From Caldisericota bacterium (lineage in GTDB: Bacteria; CAIJMQ01; JAADFP01), in assembly GCA_013152825.1 (NCBI GenBank), contig JAADFP010000047.1, forward strand, positions 1-7,176: a stretch of 7,176 nucleotides of DNA, read 5' to 3'. Each line of letters starts with the position of its first letter. Within the stretch, counting starts at the first letter, position 1. The notes under the pieces were generated by a model that ran no database searches, was not told where the DNA came from, and worked only from the letters and a program-made list of their open reading frames with translations. The translations under genes and the position numbers were made by a program. Below, piece after piece: positions 1-6,853 of this stretch.

Positions 1-711
1 ACTTTCTTTTGCTCTCCTGCAGGATTCTTCTGACCTTGCACTTACAGCTACTAACTCTGCTCCCCTGGTATTCACAATCGCCCTGGCATGGAGCATGGTT
101 TCTTCAAATTCCTCCCATCTTCCTGTAACATTCCGCAAATGGATATGGGCAATCTTATCCTGCCATCGTACCAGATCAGCAAAAACATCATGGCCTCCCA
201 GATATGCAGAACCAACACAATACAGCAATTTATTTGAACGGTAGGGATACTGGCGCAAGAAAGATTCAACTCCTTCTACTCCATGCATGTAAGTTCCCGG
301 CATAAGCGTTGTATGAGTACAAAGGAGAATACCTTTATCTTCTGCATAGGGGAAAACAGCATTGTAAACTTCTCTTTGCCGCGCCTGCTCACTTTCAGCA
401 GCATCGCGGGGAAGCTCTCCAAGGCTCAGGTGAATACGTCCTATGTTGAGCTCTGCACATAAATCAATAATAGCACGCAACCTGGTAACTTCCTCTTCTG
501 GGTTCTGTCGGGCTCGAATAATCCAACCCCAGTGTGGAGGCAGAGCAACAGTTTCAATTCCCCTCTCATCAGCTGCTGAAACAGCTTCCTTTACTTCCCA
601 TACCCAATCTTTTCGCTCCTGATCACACCAGATCCCCACGTGGGGAACACCCGTAGCACGTAGCCTGTCCACAGCAAGTTTCGTATCCCCGCCTATTCCT
701 ATGTTCAACAT
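1..711 (-). CDS. Mannonate dehydratase-like TIM-barrel protein, N-terminal part, apparently joined to a Gfo/Idh/MocA-like segment; start region disrupted; runs off the window
   Basis: This reading frame gives 237 residues and continues past position 1. Residues about 1-203 resemble the UxuA-like branch of the xylose isomerase-like TIM-barrel superfamily, which dehydrates sugar acids such as mannonate using a divalent metal. Visible landmarks are LPPHWGW (57-63), H133 after a beta strand, C165 in LLYCVGS, and H191 in HIHLRNVTG; these occupy places where the family has its metal-binding His/Cys/His. From about M206 the sequence (HARAI, then GAELVAVSARSEES) reads instead like the start of a Gfo/Idh/MocA oxidoreductase, after the point where its GxGxxG loop should be. 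The start at 711 is forced by an in-frame TGA at 720-718. It lies about 29 bases from the strong Shine-Dalgarno, because a 13-bp duplication moved the original start (736 or 733) out of frame. It follows the PHP gene closely, so is probably last or late in the operon. It may be a decaying gene, or an assembly error. Confidence 0.7.
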   Translation of the reverse strand, partial: MLNIGIGGDTKLAVDRLRATGVPHVGIWCDQERKDWVWEVKEAVSAADERGIETVALPPHWGWIIRARQNPEEEVTRLRAIIDLCAELNIGRIHLSLGELPRDAAESEQARQREVYNAVFPYAEDKGILLCTHTTLMPGTYMHGVEGVESFLRQYPYRSNKLLYCVGSAYLGGHDVFADLVRWQDKIAHIHLRNVTGRWEEFEETMLHARAIVNTRGAELVAVSARSEESCRRAKES

Positions 712-736
712 TAGATGTCAACATTAGATGCATCAT
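623..736 (-). other. 37-codon frame reached from the well-placed start codon, a product of the 13-bp duplication
   Basis: Ribosomes using the strong Shine-Dalgarno at 741-750 would start at ATG 736 (or 733) and read 37 codons to a TGA at 625-623. They would run out of frame through the first part of the dehydratase-like gene. The peptide (MMHLMLTSNVEH and onward) resembles nothing I recognise and is rich in Cys and Arg, as expected of a wrong frame. It is listed because it is what the present sequence encodes at the natural start site, not because it is thought to be functional. Confidence 0.5.
705..730. repeat. Perfect 13-bp tandem duplication at the start of the dehydratase-like gene
   Basis: The 13 bases TCAACATTAGATG occur twice without a gap, at 705-717 and 718-730; neither flank extends the identity. 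On the coding (minus) strand this is CATCTAATGTTGA repeated. Because 13 is not a multiple of three, the ATG codons at 736, 733 and 724 are out of frame with the long coding frame below. Taking out one copy would join them to it and give an N-terminus reading MMHLMLNIGIGG, with the Shine-Dalgarno correctly spaced. The duplication is therefore probably recent and changes the reading frame. Confidence 0.95.
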
Positions 737-740
737 GTTG

Positions 741-750
741 CCTCCTCCTC
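741..750 (-). promoter_or_regulatory. Strong Shine-Dalgarno of the dehydratase-like gene
   Basis: On the minus strand this reads GAGGAGGAGG, followed by CAAC and then ATG at 736. The spacing suits ATG 736 or 733 but not ATG 711, the only early ATG in the long coding frame. The site therefore marks the ancestral start and supports the view that the duplication disturbed initiation. Confidence 0.8.
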
Positions 751-766
751 GAATTTTACTATGCAA

Positions 767-2542
767 TCACCCTATCCAGACCGGCGAGGACCAGGCTGAT
801 TCATGATCCACCTGCACCACCCGCACATAATAATAATTGGGCTGCATGTAATCAAAATTGTTATCCACCCACTTAATATCACAATCCCATTCTCCGTGGC
901 AGGGAATAGTTTCTACAACATGTCCATTCTTGATAATACGCACATGATTGATTCCGTTACTGCCATGGCAGGCAATACGGAGGACTGGTTTTTCTCCCTG
1001 CCTAAAGCAGGGGAGCTCTGAGCCCATAATCTGCCCGTTAATAGTGAAATCAAGCACAATGGGAACCCCCGTAGTTCCGTAACATCGTCTTGCATACATC
1101 GCCTCAAAGACATCATCGCGGGTGAGTTTTTCAGAAAGTACCCCAATCCATCCGCTGCCCAGGGGGTGAAAGGTATGGTGATGTTTAATTAGCGGGCTTT
1201 GAGCATTGCCGGGATGTCCATCGTGTCCATCCGACGAGCAGATTAACCCTAATCTGTATCCCCGGTTGAGAGCATCACGCACATATAGCCCCCGGAAATG
1301 GTCCGAGACACCTCGCGGATAATCACCATAATACTCGCTGGAACCCCAGACTGAATAGATCTCTGTCAGCCGGTCAAAACGAGGATTATGGAAGTCCCAG
1401 GTGAGAGGATGCGAGGTAGCTGAAGGATGATGGGGAATCGTGATTGCCTCTGCTCCACATTTCTCAAGACCTTGCCACAACTCCTCAGGCGAGATAGTGG
1501 TCTTCGTATTCCAGTATTCACTTTTCCAATCCCGGCGGGCAGGGATAACCGTGCCTTTGCTATTACGAAAATATACATTACGATGTCCATAAAGTGAATT
1601 TGAATGTTCATAGGCAGGGAGAGTGACAAAATGACCCTCATGGTTAAATTTATCTGCCAGGGCAAAATAATCTTTAATTCCTTCCCGGGTAATCTGCCAT
1701 TCGTGATCAGTTAACGCATAAATATCCAGTGCCCCCGGTCCCATTGCATAGCGGTAGTTGTCTTCCCGGGTTCCCACCCCGCATCCAAGCGGTTTATCAT
1801 GCGCCACACCCGAGTGGGTATGGATATCGCCAAAGTAAACGTTGTATCCAGAAGCCCTGGGTTGATTCTCTCCGCACAAACTAAGAATTGCCGGGAACAA
1901 ATTAGTCCGGTCAATACAGTTTTCTACCCCGGCCAGCTGAAACCACCTCTTCGATTCTACATCAGCAACAGGAACTACCTTCAGCACAGCCGGTTTACCA
2001 GGGGACAGCGTATCAGCTGGTATTCTCAATAACCCCAGGCCAAAAGAGGCAAAAGATTCACTGGTCAGAAAATCGTCCAGCCATATGGCTGAATTGGGAT
2101 AGGCTGCCTCTATTCGGTTGGCTGAAAAGCGGAATGCTCCCTTACCGCTTCGCCAGGTCTGACTATGCTTGACAACTCTGAATGAAATAATCAGTTTGTC
2201 ATTGCAGTACAAATCAAACTGCCCGCTTGGCTGGGGCAAAACTGCTCCGTTACCAAGCCCCATGGCAAATACGAAGAGAACGTCCTTCGCTTTTACTTCC
2301 CCGGGCACTGCTTCGGTTTCCCAGGAGAGAACCCCGCGGGAAGATAAGGATAAATACCAGGCACGCGCATTGCCAAATTCCAGGAAACTGGCTACGCGGT
2401 TTTCTACATATTCTGTGGAAGAAGCCTCTATTAATTTTCCGAATCCCTGCAAGAGTTCTACCCCATGTTCCCGCCTGGCCCACTGCCTGATTTCCTCCGG
2501 GGTAATTCTTCTCTGCCTTTTCTGAGGATAGGCATGCACCAT
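767..2542 (-). CDS. PHP-fold metal-dependent hydrolase, CehA/McbA (DUF3604-like) type
   Basis: The protein has 591 residues. Residues 1-230 form a poorly characterised, probably beta-rich N-terminal region. The PHP metallohydrolase domain spans about 234-495, with the expected metal ligands: HTH (241-243), TDHE (278-281), E312 in AYEHS, H320, PHHP (370-373) and SSDGH (436-440, the D-x-H motif). A C-terminal beta domain (about 495-591) ends in AWSSPVWIG, a typical tail of this family. PHP enzymes hydrolyse phosphoesters and other bonds with two or three metals; CehA/McbA members are named for a carbaryl hydrolase, but most have no known substrate. No signal peptide or membrane segment is seen. 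The start at 2542 overlaps the GH2 stop by one base and has an AAGGAGG site six bases upstream, so translation is probably coupled. Its role within a sugar operon is inferred only from position; the fold assignment is firm and the substrate unknown. Confidence 0.9.
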   Translation of the reverse strand: MVHAYPQKRQRRITPEEIRQWARREHGVELLQGFGKLIEASSTEYVENRVASFLEFGNARAWYLSLSSRGVLSWETEAVPGEVKAKDVLFVFAMGLGNGAVLPQPSGQFDLYCNDKLIISFRVVKHSQTWRSGKGAFRFSANRIEAAYPNSAIWLDDFLTSESFASFGLGLLRIPADTLSPGKPAVLKVVPVADVESKRWFQLAGVENCIDRTNLFPAILSLCGENQPRASGYNVYFGDIHTHSGVAHDKPLGCGVGTREDNYRYAMGPGALDIYALTDHEWQITREGIKDYFALADKFNHEGHFVTLPAYEHSNSLYGHRNVYFRNSKGTVIPARRDWKSEYWNTKTTISPEELWQGLEKCGAEAITIPHHPSATSHPLTWDFHNPRFDRLTEIYSVWGSSEYYGDYPRGVSDHFRGLYVRDALNRGYRLGLICSSDGHDGHPGNAQSPLIKHHHTFHPLGSGWIGVLSEKLTRDDVFEAMYARRCYGTTGVPIVLDFTINGQIMGSELPCFRQGEKPVLRIACHGSNGINHVRIIKNGHVVETIPCHGEWDCDIKWVDNNFDYMQPNYYYVRVVQVDHESAWSSPVWIG

Positions 2543-5500
2543 TATTTGCCTCCTTGTGATTTAAATTTTTTAATACTATACCTTAAATCCTTCTCCCGTA
2601 AGCCATCCCTTTTCTGAAATCGCAGAGAAAAGCCCCACTCTTTCCCGGTTCTCCTGGATTCAATTAAAAGGGTATTCCAGCCCTTTCTCAAGGAGACATC
2701 CACGATTTTTATCTCCCTGCCCTTGAGCATCCTTTTATCTATCTCCCTTCCATTCACCCATACCTTGAGTTCTCCATGTCCTTTCACCAGCAGGTTTGTC
2801 TGGAGTTCAGGGTCGGGTAATTCCCCGGATTTAAGCATCTCTTCCCCCCGATCCACGGGAGAGAAAATATAAAGTTTGGCATAGGCTACTTTTGCAGATG
2901 CGAAAACTTGATTCCAGGCAATATTTTTAACGGGAGAATGGTAGGATTTCCATTGAGCATCGTCTTCTGTAAGCTGGTCGCTCACCAGCCAGTGATAAAG
3001 ATAACCTTCTTCATCAGAGGGATAGGTCTCTACCTCCTTCTCCTCGCTCTTTCCAGGGATTACTTCCCTTCTGAGCAATACCCCTAAGTTGGTCAGGAGC
3101 AGACTGTAGAACCTCCTCACTTTATGGTTGTCTGCTTCAGAGGGCAGCACCTGGGAAACCAGGAAGTACCCTTCTCCATAGGGTATCCTCAGCATGGCAG
3201 CACGGGCAGGTCCCGTATTCCTGAGCGCTTGTTCCACCGCCCCCATTTTAATCGGTTCGCGGCAAAGACCGTCCACAAAAAGCATCTTCCAGGGAGAGCG
3301 GGGCACTGTCTCAAGGAGAATATTCCCCCTGCCCTTTATGGAATACTGTATGATTAGAAAGTTTTTCTTGTCTTTCCCCGCGTAGTGTCTCTTTTCTATC
3401 CAGCAGAGGTCATCACAGGAAATTCCAGAAAGGAGTATGTCTTCTTCTTTTTTGTTCAGCTGATATGTATCTTCTATTGGCTCCACTTCTACGGGAACAG
3501 GAAGCAGTTTCTGTACATGCCTCACAGAGCTAGGAGTAAGGTTCAGGAGTAAGACCCTGCCTCCCCCGCATACAAATTCCCGGAGGATTTCTGCCGAATC
3601 GCCCAGGGGAATTTCTCCATCAACGATAAGCAAACTTTTCCCCTTAATATCACCCGCAGAAATTTTACTCTCTATCCTCTCATAATCAAGCCCTATGCTC
3701 TGGAAGAAAGATTTAAATTTACTTTCCTCTCCGTAGATAAATCCCGGGGTCGATAACTGGAGCCGGGGAGGCTGGATAGCATAGTTAATTATATTGCGCA
3801 GTAATATAACGGCAGGTGGAATAGAGTTAAATTTTTCTATTAATTCTATCTGACTGAAAAGGAAAAAGCCTTTACCCCGGGGCATTTCCAGGATGGCTGC
3901 CCAGTCCAGCCCCCCTTTGCCAAAATCACCATTTCCTCCTTCCACTATTACCCGAAAGTTGCCTCTATCCGGTTTGATAAACATCTTTTTAGCCACCAGG
4001 GCATTGGAGTTGGTTCTACCCAGATAATCCGTTCCCCAAAAGGATAAATCCCCCGCCTCAATATTTTTTAGTACTGGATGAGAGATTGCCCGGGGATGAA
4101 CTGCCTCAAGTTCCAGAGAGGAGAGCTCCAGTATATCCGGCAGAGGAGAAATTTCCTGTTCTAAAATCAGTACCCTGCCTCCTTTTCCTACGAATTCTTC
4201 CAAATTGGAATAGAGGGAGAGATTTATATCTTCTGTGAGAACCCGCTCACCGATGATTAACAATTCGTACCGGGGATAGTTTACGGTGCTCAAGTCTTTG
4301 ATATCTACCCACTTCACTCCCAGATTGGCAAGAATGCTCCTGCTTTCTGCGTTTCCATAAAAGGCAATTCTGCCTGTAGGAGGGATGCAGGGTTCAGTGA
4401 GCAGTCTGCGGGGAAAAACTTTATATATTCTGCTATCTTCAAATAGAGAAACCCCGTCCTTTTTAAGGCAAAGACTAAGTTTCAGGGGTATAATCTCCTC
4501 TGTGGAAGGTAGGTGGAGAAGAATGGGTATCTCCCGGGGAGTTCCAGCGGGTGCATGCACCATGATGGAATCGGATTCAATAACTTTCTCTCCTACGGAT
4601 GTCTGCCACTCTAAGCATAAATCCAGGTCTTTTAAAGTATCATTTAAGATGCTGAGCCTTCTCCGAACTGCTTTGTTCTCCCAGAAAAGGTGGTCCATTT
4701 CCCGCACGAATACAGTTACAGGCTGGAAAGCATGCTTGATTTCCTCGTAGGCAGGATTGGGAATTCTCTCCGGTAACTCCGGGTCATAACCCAGGTTCAG
4801 AGGAGTAGAGAAGCGGATTATCTTTCTGGGTTTAATCCCGGGGGTAGTAAGGTCATTCCAGTTTAACACTATATCCTTATAGGGCAAGGCATGATGCATG
4901 TAGTTGATGGTATTAAAAGGGCAAAGTCCGCTTACCTCATTAGCCCGAGCCTGCTCAATCTGGAGCCGGGCTTCCTTACTCACAATTCTCTGGCAGTAGT
5001 CAAAATCTATGTAAACCTTCTCCCCGCCCAGCAGGGTATTCTCGTAGGGACTTATGTAGTGCCACTTGCCAAACTCTCCCACGATTAAGGGTTTTTTCCT
5101 ATCCCAGTTTTCTCCAGTTACCTTGGTGCCATAATGCAGGCTCTCAATCTCGGTTTTATCCTGCTCCAGTATCTCGGAGTCTCCGTCAAATAGCACCGGG
5201 CGAGTAGGGTCTAACTTCTTCATAGCCTGAGCTACCCGGGGCAGTTCTTTCCGGCAGAGGCTGGTATCCGGATCTGACCATCTCATCTCATTACTAGCAC
5301 TCCAGATTACTACCGAGGGATGGTTGCGATCACGCTGCACCATCCTGCACGCATGCTCAATCGCATTCTCCCAGAAACGGGGATTAGCGGAACCTGCCCG
5401 ATGGCCTGAGCCATAAATAGCAGTCTCTGCAGTGATTAGTATCCCTTCCTCATCCGCTATATCCAGGAAAAACGGAGGATAGGGCATGGCATGCAACCGC

Positions 5501-6513
5501 ACATTGTTAATCCCGGTTTCCCTGCACATCCGGAACCAAGCCCGTGCATACTCCGGGCTCTGGTAAACCGTACCCTGGTAATGCCAGGCATCCCCGCGCA
5601 GGTTGATGCGCACCCCGTTCAAACGGAAGGTGTGTCCTTCAATCCAGAACTCCCGGAAGCCAAAGCGGGTTTCCTTCGTATGCACAGGTTCACCATGGTC
5701 AGCTATAGTGGTTTTCAGAAAATACAGATGGGGGGAATCGGGAGACCATAACTCGGGGTCACTCCAGGATTCTTTGAGGATAAAAGTCTGTGTTGTATTC
5801 GGGGATAAGGTGATTTCCCGGGGAGAGAACTCCTTCACGGGCTTCCCTTTATCCTCTATTACATTGAAAACAGTAACCGTACGGGAGAATTTATCCTTAT
5901 TGATTAAGGTAATTTGAACTTCAATCTCTTTTTTGCGTACCGAGGTAATAACAAAAACATCATCTATGTAACATGGAGGATGGACAAGGAGAAATACATC
6001 CTGCCAGATACCTGCCTGGGGAGGCATATTCATGTTCCGGTTGCCGGAGCCAAACCAGGAGCCGGGAGGGACAAGGTATTTACCATTACTATCTTTCGGA
6101 GGCGGCAAAATTTTGACCAGAAGCTCATTGGGCTGGTTAAAGCGAACCTGTTCGGTGATATTTACCTGGAAAGGCAAAAATCCGTCCCTGTGCTCGCCCA
6201 CCTTTTTCCCGTTGCAGAATACTTCGCAGGCAGGCAAAACTGCCAGGAAAAGCAGGTTTATTTGCTGACCTTCACAGGAAGAAGGAATTTTAAATGTCCG
6301 GCGATACCAGGCACAATCGGTAGCTGACCATTCTTGAGGATAATCAAAATTATTGAACGGATGCCAGTCTGAATGGTGAAAGGTATCTTTCCAGGGGCTG
6401 GGGACCCGGATTTTTGCCCATTTCCCTCCTTCAGGCAGGGCAGGGGTAGTCTTTGTGGAAAAAACCGGCAGGAAATCCCACTCTCCGTTTAGACATATTT
6501 TTCTGCTTTCCAT
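2542..6513 (-). CDS. Glycoside hydrolase family 2 enzyme with two class I glutamine amidotransferase-like (ThuA/trimerisation-type) domains and a C-terminal beta domain
   Basis: This 1323-residue protein starts with the GH2 signature LNGEWDF (8-14). Domains in order: sugar-binding jelly roll (about 1-180, with NGKKVGEHRDGFLPF), Ig-like sandwich (about 181-285), and a catalytic TIM barrel (about 286-600). RDRNHPSVVIWSASNEM (394-410) gives the acid/base E409, and E480 in PLIVGEFGKWHY is the likely nucleophile. Then follow two related alpha/beta domains (about 713-913 and 920-1150) resembling the GATase-like fold of ThuA and of the GH42 trimerisation domain, with no evident catalytic Cys. A galactose-binding-like beta domain (about 1170-1303, with KVWVNGREI and LRKGWNTLLIES) closes it. 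Known GH2 activities include beta-galactosidase, beta-glucuronidase and beta-mannosidase; which applies is not visible. Usual GH2 length is roughly 600-1100, so the tail is unusually large. No signal peptide is seen, so it is probably cytoplasmic. The start has an AGGGAG site six bases away. Confidence 0.92.
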   Translation of the reverse strand: MESRKICLNGEWDFLPVFSTKTTPALPEGGKWAKIRVPSPWKDTFHHSDWHPFNNFDYPQEWSATDCAWYRRTFKIPSSCEGQQINLLFLAVLPACEVFCNGKKVGEHRDGFLPFQVNITEQVRFNQPNELLVKILPPPKDSNGKYLVPPGSWFGSGNRNMNMPPQAGIWQDVFLLVHPPCYIDDVFVITSVRKKEIEVQITLINKDKFSRTVTVFNVIEDKGKPVKEFSPREITLSPNTTQTFILKESWSDPELWSPDSPHLYFLKTTIADHGEPVHTKETRFGFREFWIEGHTFRLNGVRINLRGDAWHYQGTVYQSPEYARAWFRMCRETGINNVRLHAMPYPPFFLDIADEEGILITAETAIYGSGHRAGSANPRFWENAIEHACRMVQRDRNHPSVVIWSASNEMRWSDPDTSLCRKELPRVAQAMKKLDPTRPVLFDGDSEILEQDKTEIESLHYGTKVTGENWDRKKPLIVGEFGKWHYISPYENTLLGGEKVYIDFDYCQRIVSKEARLQIEQARANEVSGLCPFNTINYMHHALPYKDIVLNWNDLTTPGIKPRKIIRFSTPLNLGYDPELPERIPNPAYEEIKHAFQPVTVFVREMDHLFWENKAVRRRLSILNDTLKDLDLCLEWQTSVGEKVIESDSIMVHAPAGTPREIPILLHLPSTEEIIPLKLSLCLKKDGVSLFEDSRIYKVFPRRLLTEPCIPPTGRIAFYGNAESRSILANLGVKWVDIKDLSTVNYPRYELLIIGERVLTEDINLSLYSNLEEFVGKGGRVLILEQEISPLPDILELSSLELEAVHPRAISHPVLKNIEAGDLSFWGTDYLGRTNSNALVAKKMFIKPDRGNFRVIVEGGNGDFGKGGLDWAAILEMPRGKGFFLFSQIELIEKFNSIPPAVILLRNIINYAIQPPRLQLSTPGFIYGEESKFKSFFQSIGLDYERIESKISAGDIKGKSLLIVDGEIPLGDSAEILREFVCGGGRVLLLNLTPSSVRHVQKLLPVPVEVEPIEDTYQLNKKEEDILLSGISCDDLCWIEKRHYAGKDKKNFLIIQYSIKGRGNILLETVPRSPWKMLFVDGLCREPIKMGAVEQALRNTGPARAAMLRIPYGEGYFLVSQVLPSEADNHKVRRFYSLLLTNLGVLLRREVIPGKSEEKEVETYPSDEEGYLYHWLVSDQLTEDDAQWKSYHSPVKNIAWNQVFASAKVAYAKLYIFSPVDRGEEMLKSGELPDPELQTNLLVKGHGELKVWVNGREIDKRMLKGREIKIVDVSLRKGWNTLLIESRRTGKEWGFSLRFQKRDGLREKDLRYSIKKFKSQGGK
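2549..2555 (-). promoter_or_regulatory. Shine-Dalgarno of the PHP gene, inside the GH2 coding end
   Basis: On the minus strand this is AAGGAGG, six bases before ATG 2542. It lies within the last codons of the GH2 gene (its GGK tail). Together with the TAATG stop-start overlap it fixes the PHP start and implies that the two proteins are made from one transcript. Confidence 0.85.
3064..4377 (-). repeat. Diverged internal duplication within the GH2 protein (two GATase-like domains)
   Basis: The two halves (residues about 713-913 and 920-1150) share ordered motifs. LLIIGE (751-756) pairs with LLIVDGE (961-967), GKGGRVLILE (776-785) with GGGRVLLLN (983-991), and AAILEMPRGKGFFLFSQIE (872-890) with AAMLRIPYGEGYFLVSQVL (1105-1123); each half then has a helix leading to RNIINYA or LTNLGV. 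The similarity is at protein level only, so the duplication is old. Boundaries are approximate. Confidence 0.75.
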
Positions 6514-6519
6514 GTTAAT

Positions 6520-6525
6520 CTCCCT
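6520..6525 (-). promoter_or_regulatory. Shine-Dalgarno of the GH2 gene
   Basis: On the minus strand this is AGGGAG, with a six-base spacer (ATTAAC) before ATG 6513. It directly follows the TAA (6528-6526) of the beta-barrel-like tail described next, which leaves only 12 bases between that stop and the GH2 start. Confidence 0.75.
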
Positions 6526-6693
6526 TTAAAAATTAAACCTGACTCCTATGTAATGCTTAAACCCCACACTCACAGAAATAATTGCATATCCATTTCCCAG
6601 GAATTTGTTGCTGTTTAAACCAACGCCCGGGATTTTGTGCGCATACCGGCCAGGAAGTGTAACAATTGGCAAAAACAACTCCTCTTTGCCAGC
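6526..6693 (-). pseudogene. Possible remnant of an outer-membrane beta-barrel protein, C-terminal end only
   Basis: An open frame of 55 codons runs from just after a TAG (6696-6694) to TAA (6528-6526) and has no convincing start of its own. Its last residues, GNGYAIISVSVGF then KHYIGVRFNF, have the alternating hydrophobic pattern and terminal Phe of the last strand of outer-membrane barrels. The stop lies 12 bases before the GH2 start, with the GH2 Shine-Dalgarno between, as in a functional operon. Upstream of the TAG all three frames soon hit stops, so any such gene has lost nearly all its coding sequence by deletion or frameshift. The motif is short and could be coincidence. No full barrel can be reconstructed here. 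Confidence 0.35.
6667..6691. promoter_or_regulatory. Perfect 7-bp dyad TGGCAAA-N11-TTTGCCA, candidate operator or hairpin
   Basis: TGGCAAA (6667-6673) and TTTGCCA (6685-6691) are exact inverted copies separated by 11 bases. The site is about 155 bases upstream of the GH2 start, in the gap without an intact gene. It could be a dimeric regulator site or an RNA hairpin in the leader. Loop size and absence of a T-run argue against a terminator. No regulator gene lies in the window to match it. Confidence 0.35.
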
Positions 6694-6775
6694 CTATCCC
6701 AATTGGAAGTCTGCAAAACTCCATCTCCGGCATATCCGATGTAGTCATAGCACTATTGATCAGTGACAGTAAGGA

Positions 6776-6791
6776 GGATATTCGAGTATCC
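6776..6791. promoter_or_regulatory. 16-bp near-palindrome centred on CG, candidate operator
   Basis: GGATATTCGAGTATCC pairs with its own reverse complement at 14 of 16 positions. The even symmetry around a central CG is like that of LacI/GalR-family operators, which often control sugar operons, but the bases do not match a consensus I can name. It lies about 260 bases upstream of the GH2 start and about 60 bases past the stop of the upstream gene. Confidence 0.25.
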
Positions 6792-6853
6792 CTGCTTTCC
6801 AGGAATATTTTTCTTCATGCAAACTCTCCAATTATCAAATAAACTTTAATATA

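Larger units (their letters stand above)
6514..6853 (-). other. 340-bp gap between the glycosidase end and the GH2 start: no intact gene
   Basis: Only short frames are present. One begins at ATG 6818 behind GGAGAG (MKKNIPGKQG and onward, 21 residues) and stops at 6753. Another spans 6748-6557 (63 residues, five Cys) but lacks a ribosome binding site and resembles nothing known. A third contains a protein-like stretch, GYAGDGVLQTSNWDRLAKR, but is bounded by stops. With the barrel-like tail at its lower end, the gap looks more like a degraded gene than a plain leader. I found no clear sigma-70 promoter and no GC-rich hairpin followed by a T-run, so operon continuity across it is undecided. Confidence 0.5.

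Noticed and set aside
72..269. 65-residue minus-strand frame
   Set aside because: It lies inside the dehydratase-like gene in another frame; the long frame carries the recognisable motifs.
799..6327. Open frames on the plus strand (for example 2169-2525, 4385-4750, 5914-6327)
   Set aside because: They lie opposite strongly supported coding sequence (PHP and GH2), resemble no known proteins and have no matching ribosome sites; they are antisense shadows.
6667..6691. The TGGCAAA dyad as an intrinsic terminator
   Set aside because: The stem is AT-rich and only 7 bp, the loop is 11 bases, and no T-run follows in the direction of transcription.
6557..6748. 63-residue minus-strand frame with five Cys, considered as a small gene
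   Set aside because: No ribosome binding site before its ATG, no recognisable motif, and it overlaps the barrel-like tail in another frame.
6771..6800. AAGGAGG on the plus strand as a ribosome binding site for a plus-strand gene
   Set aside because: No ATG, GTG or TTG at proper distance and no open frame of note follows.
6753..6818. 21-residue frame behind GGAGAG as a leader peptide or toxin-like small protein
   Set aside because: It has no hydrophobic segment and no attenuator-like hairpin or run of one amino acid; better read as the start of a degraded gene, though this is not certain.
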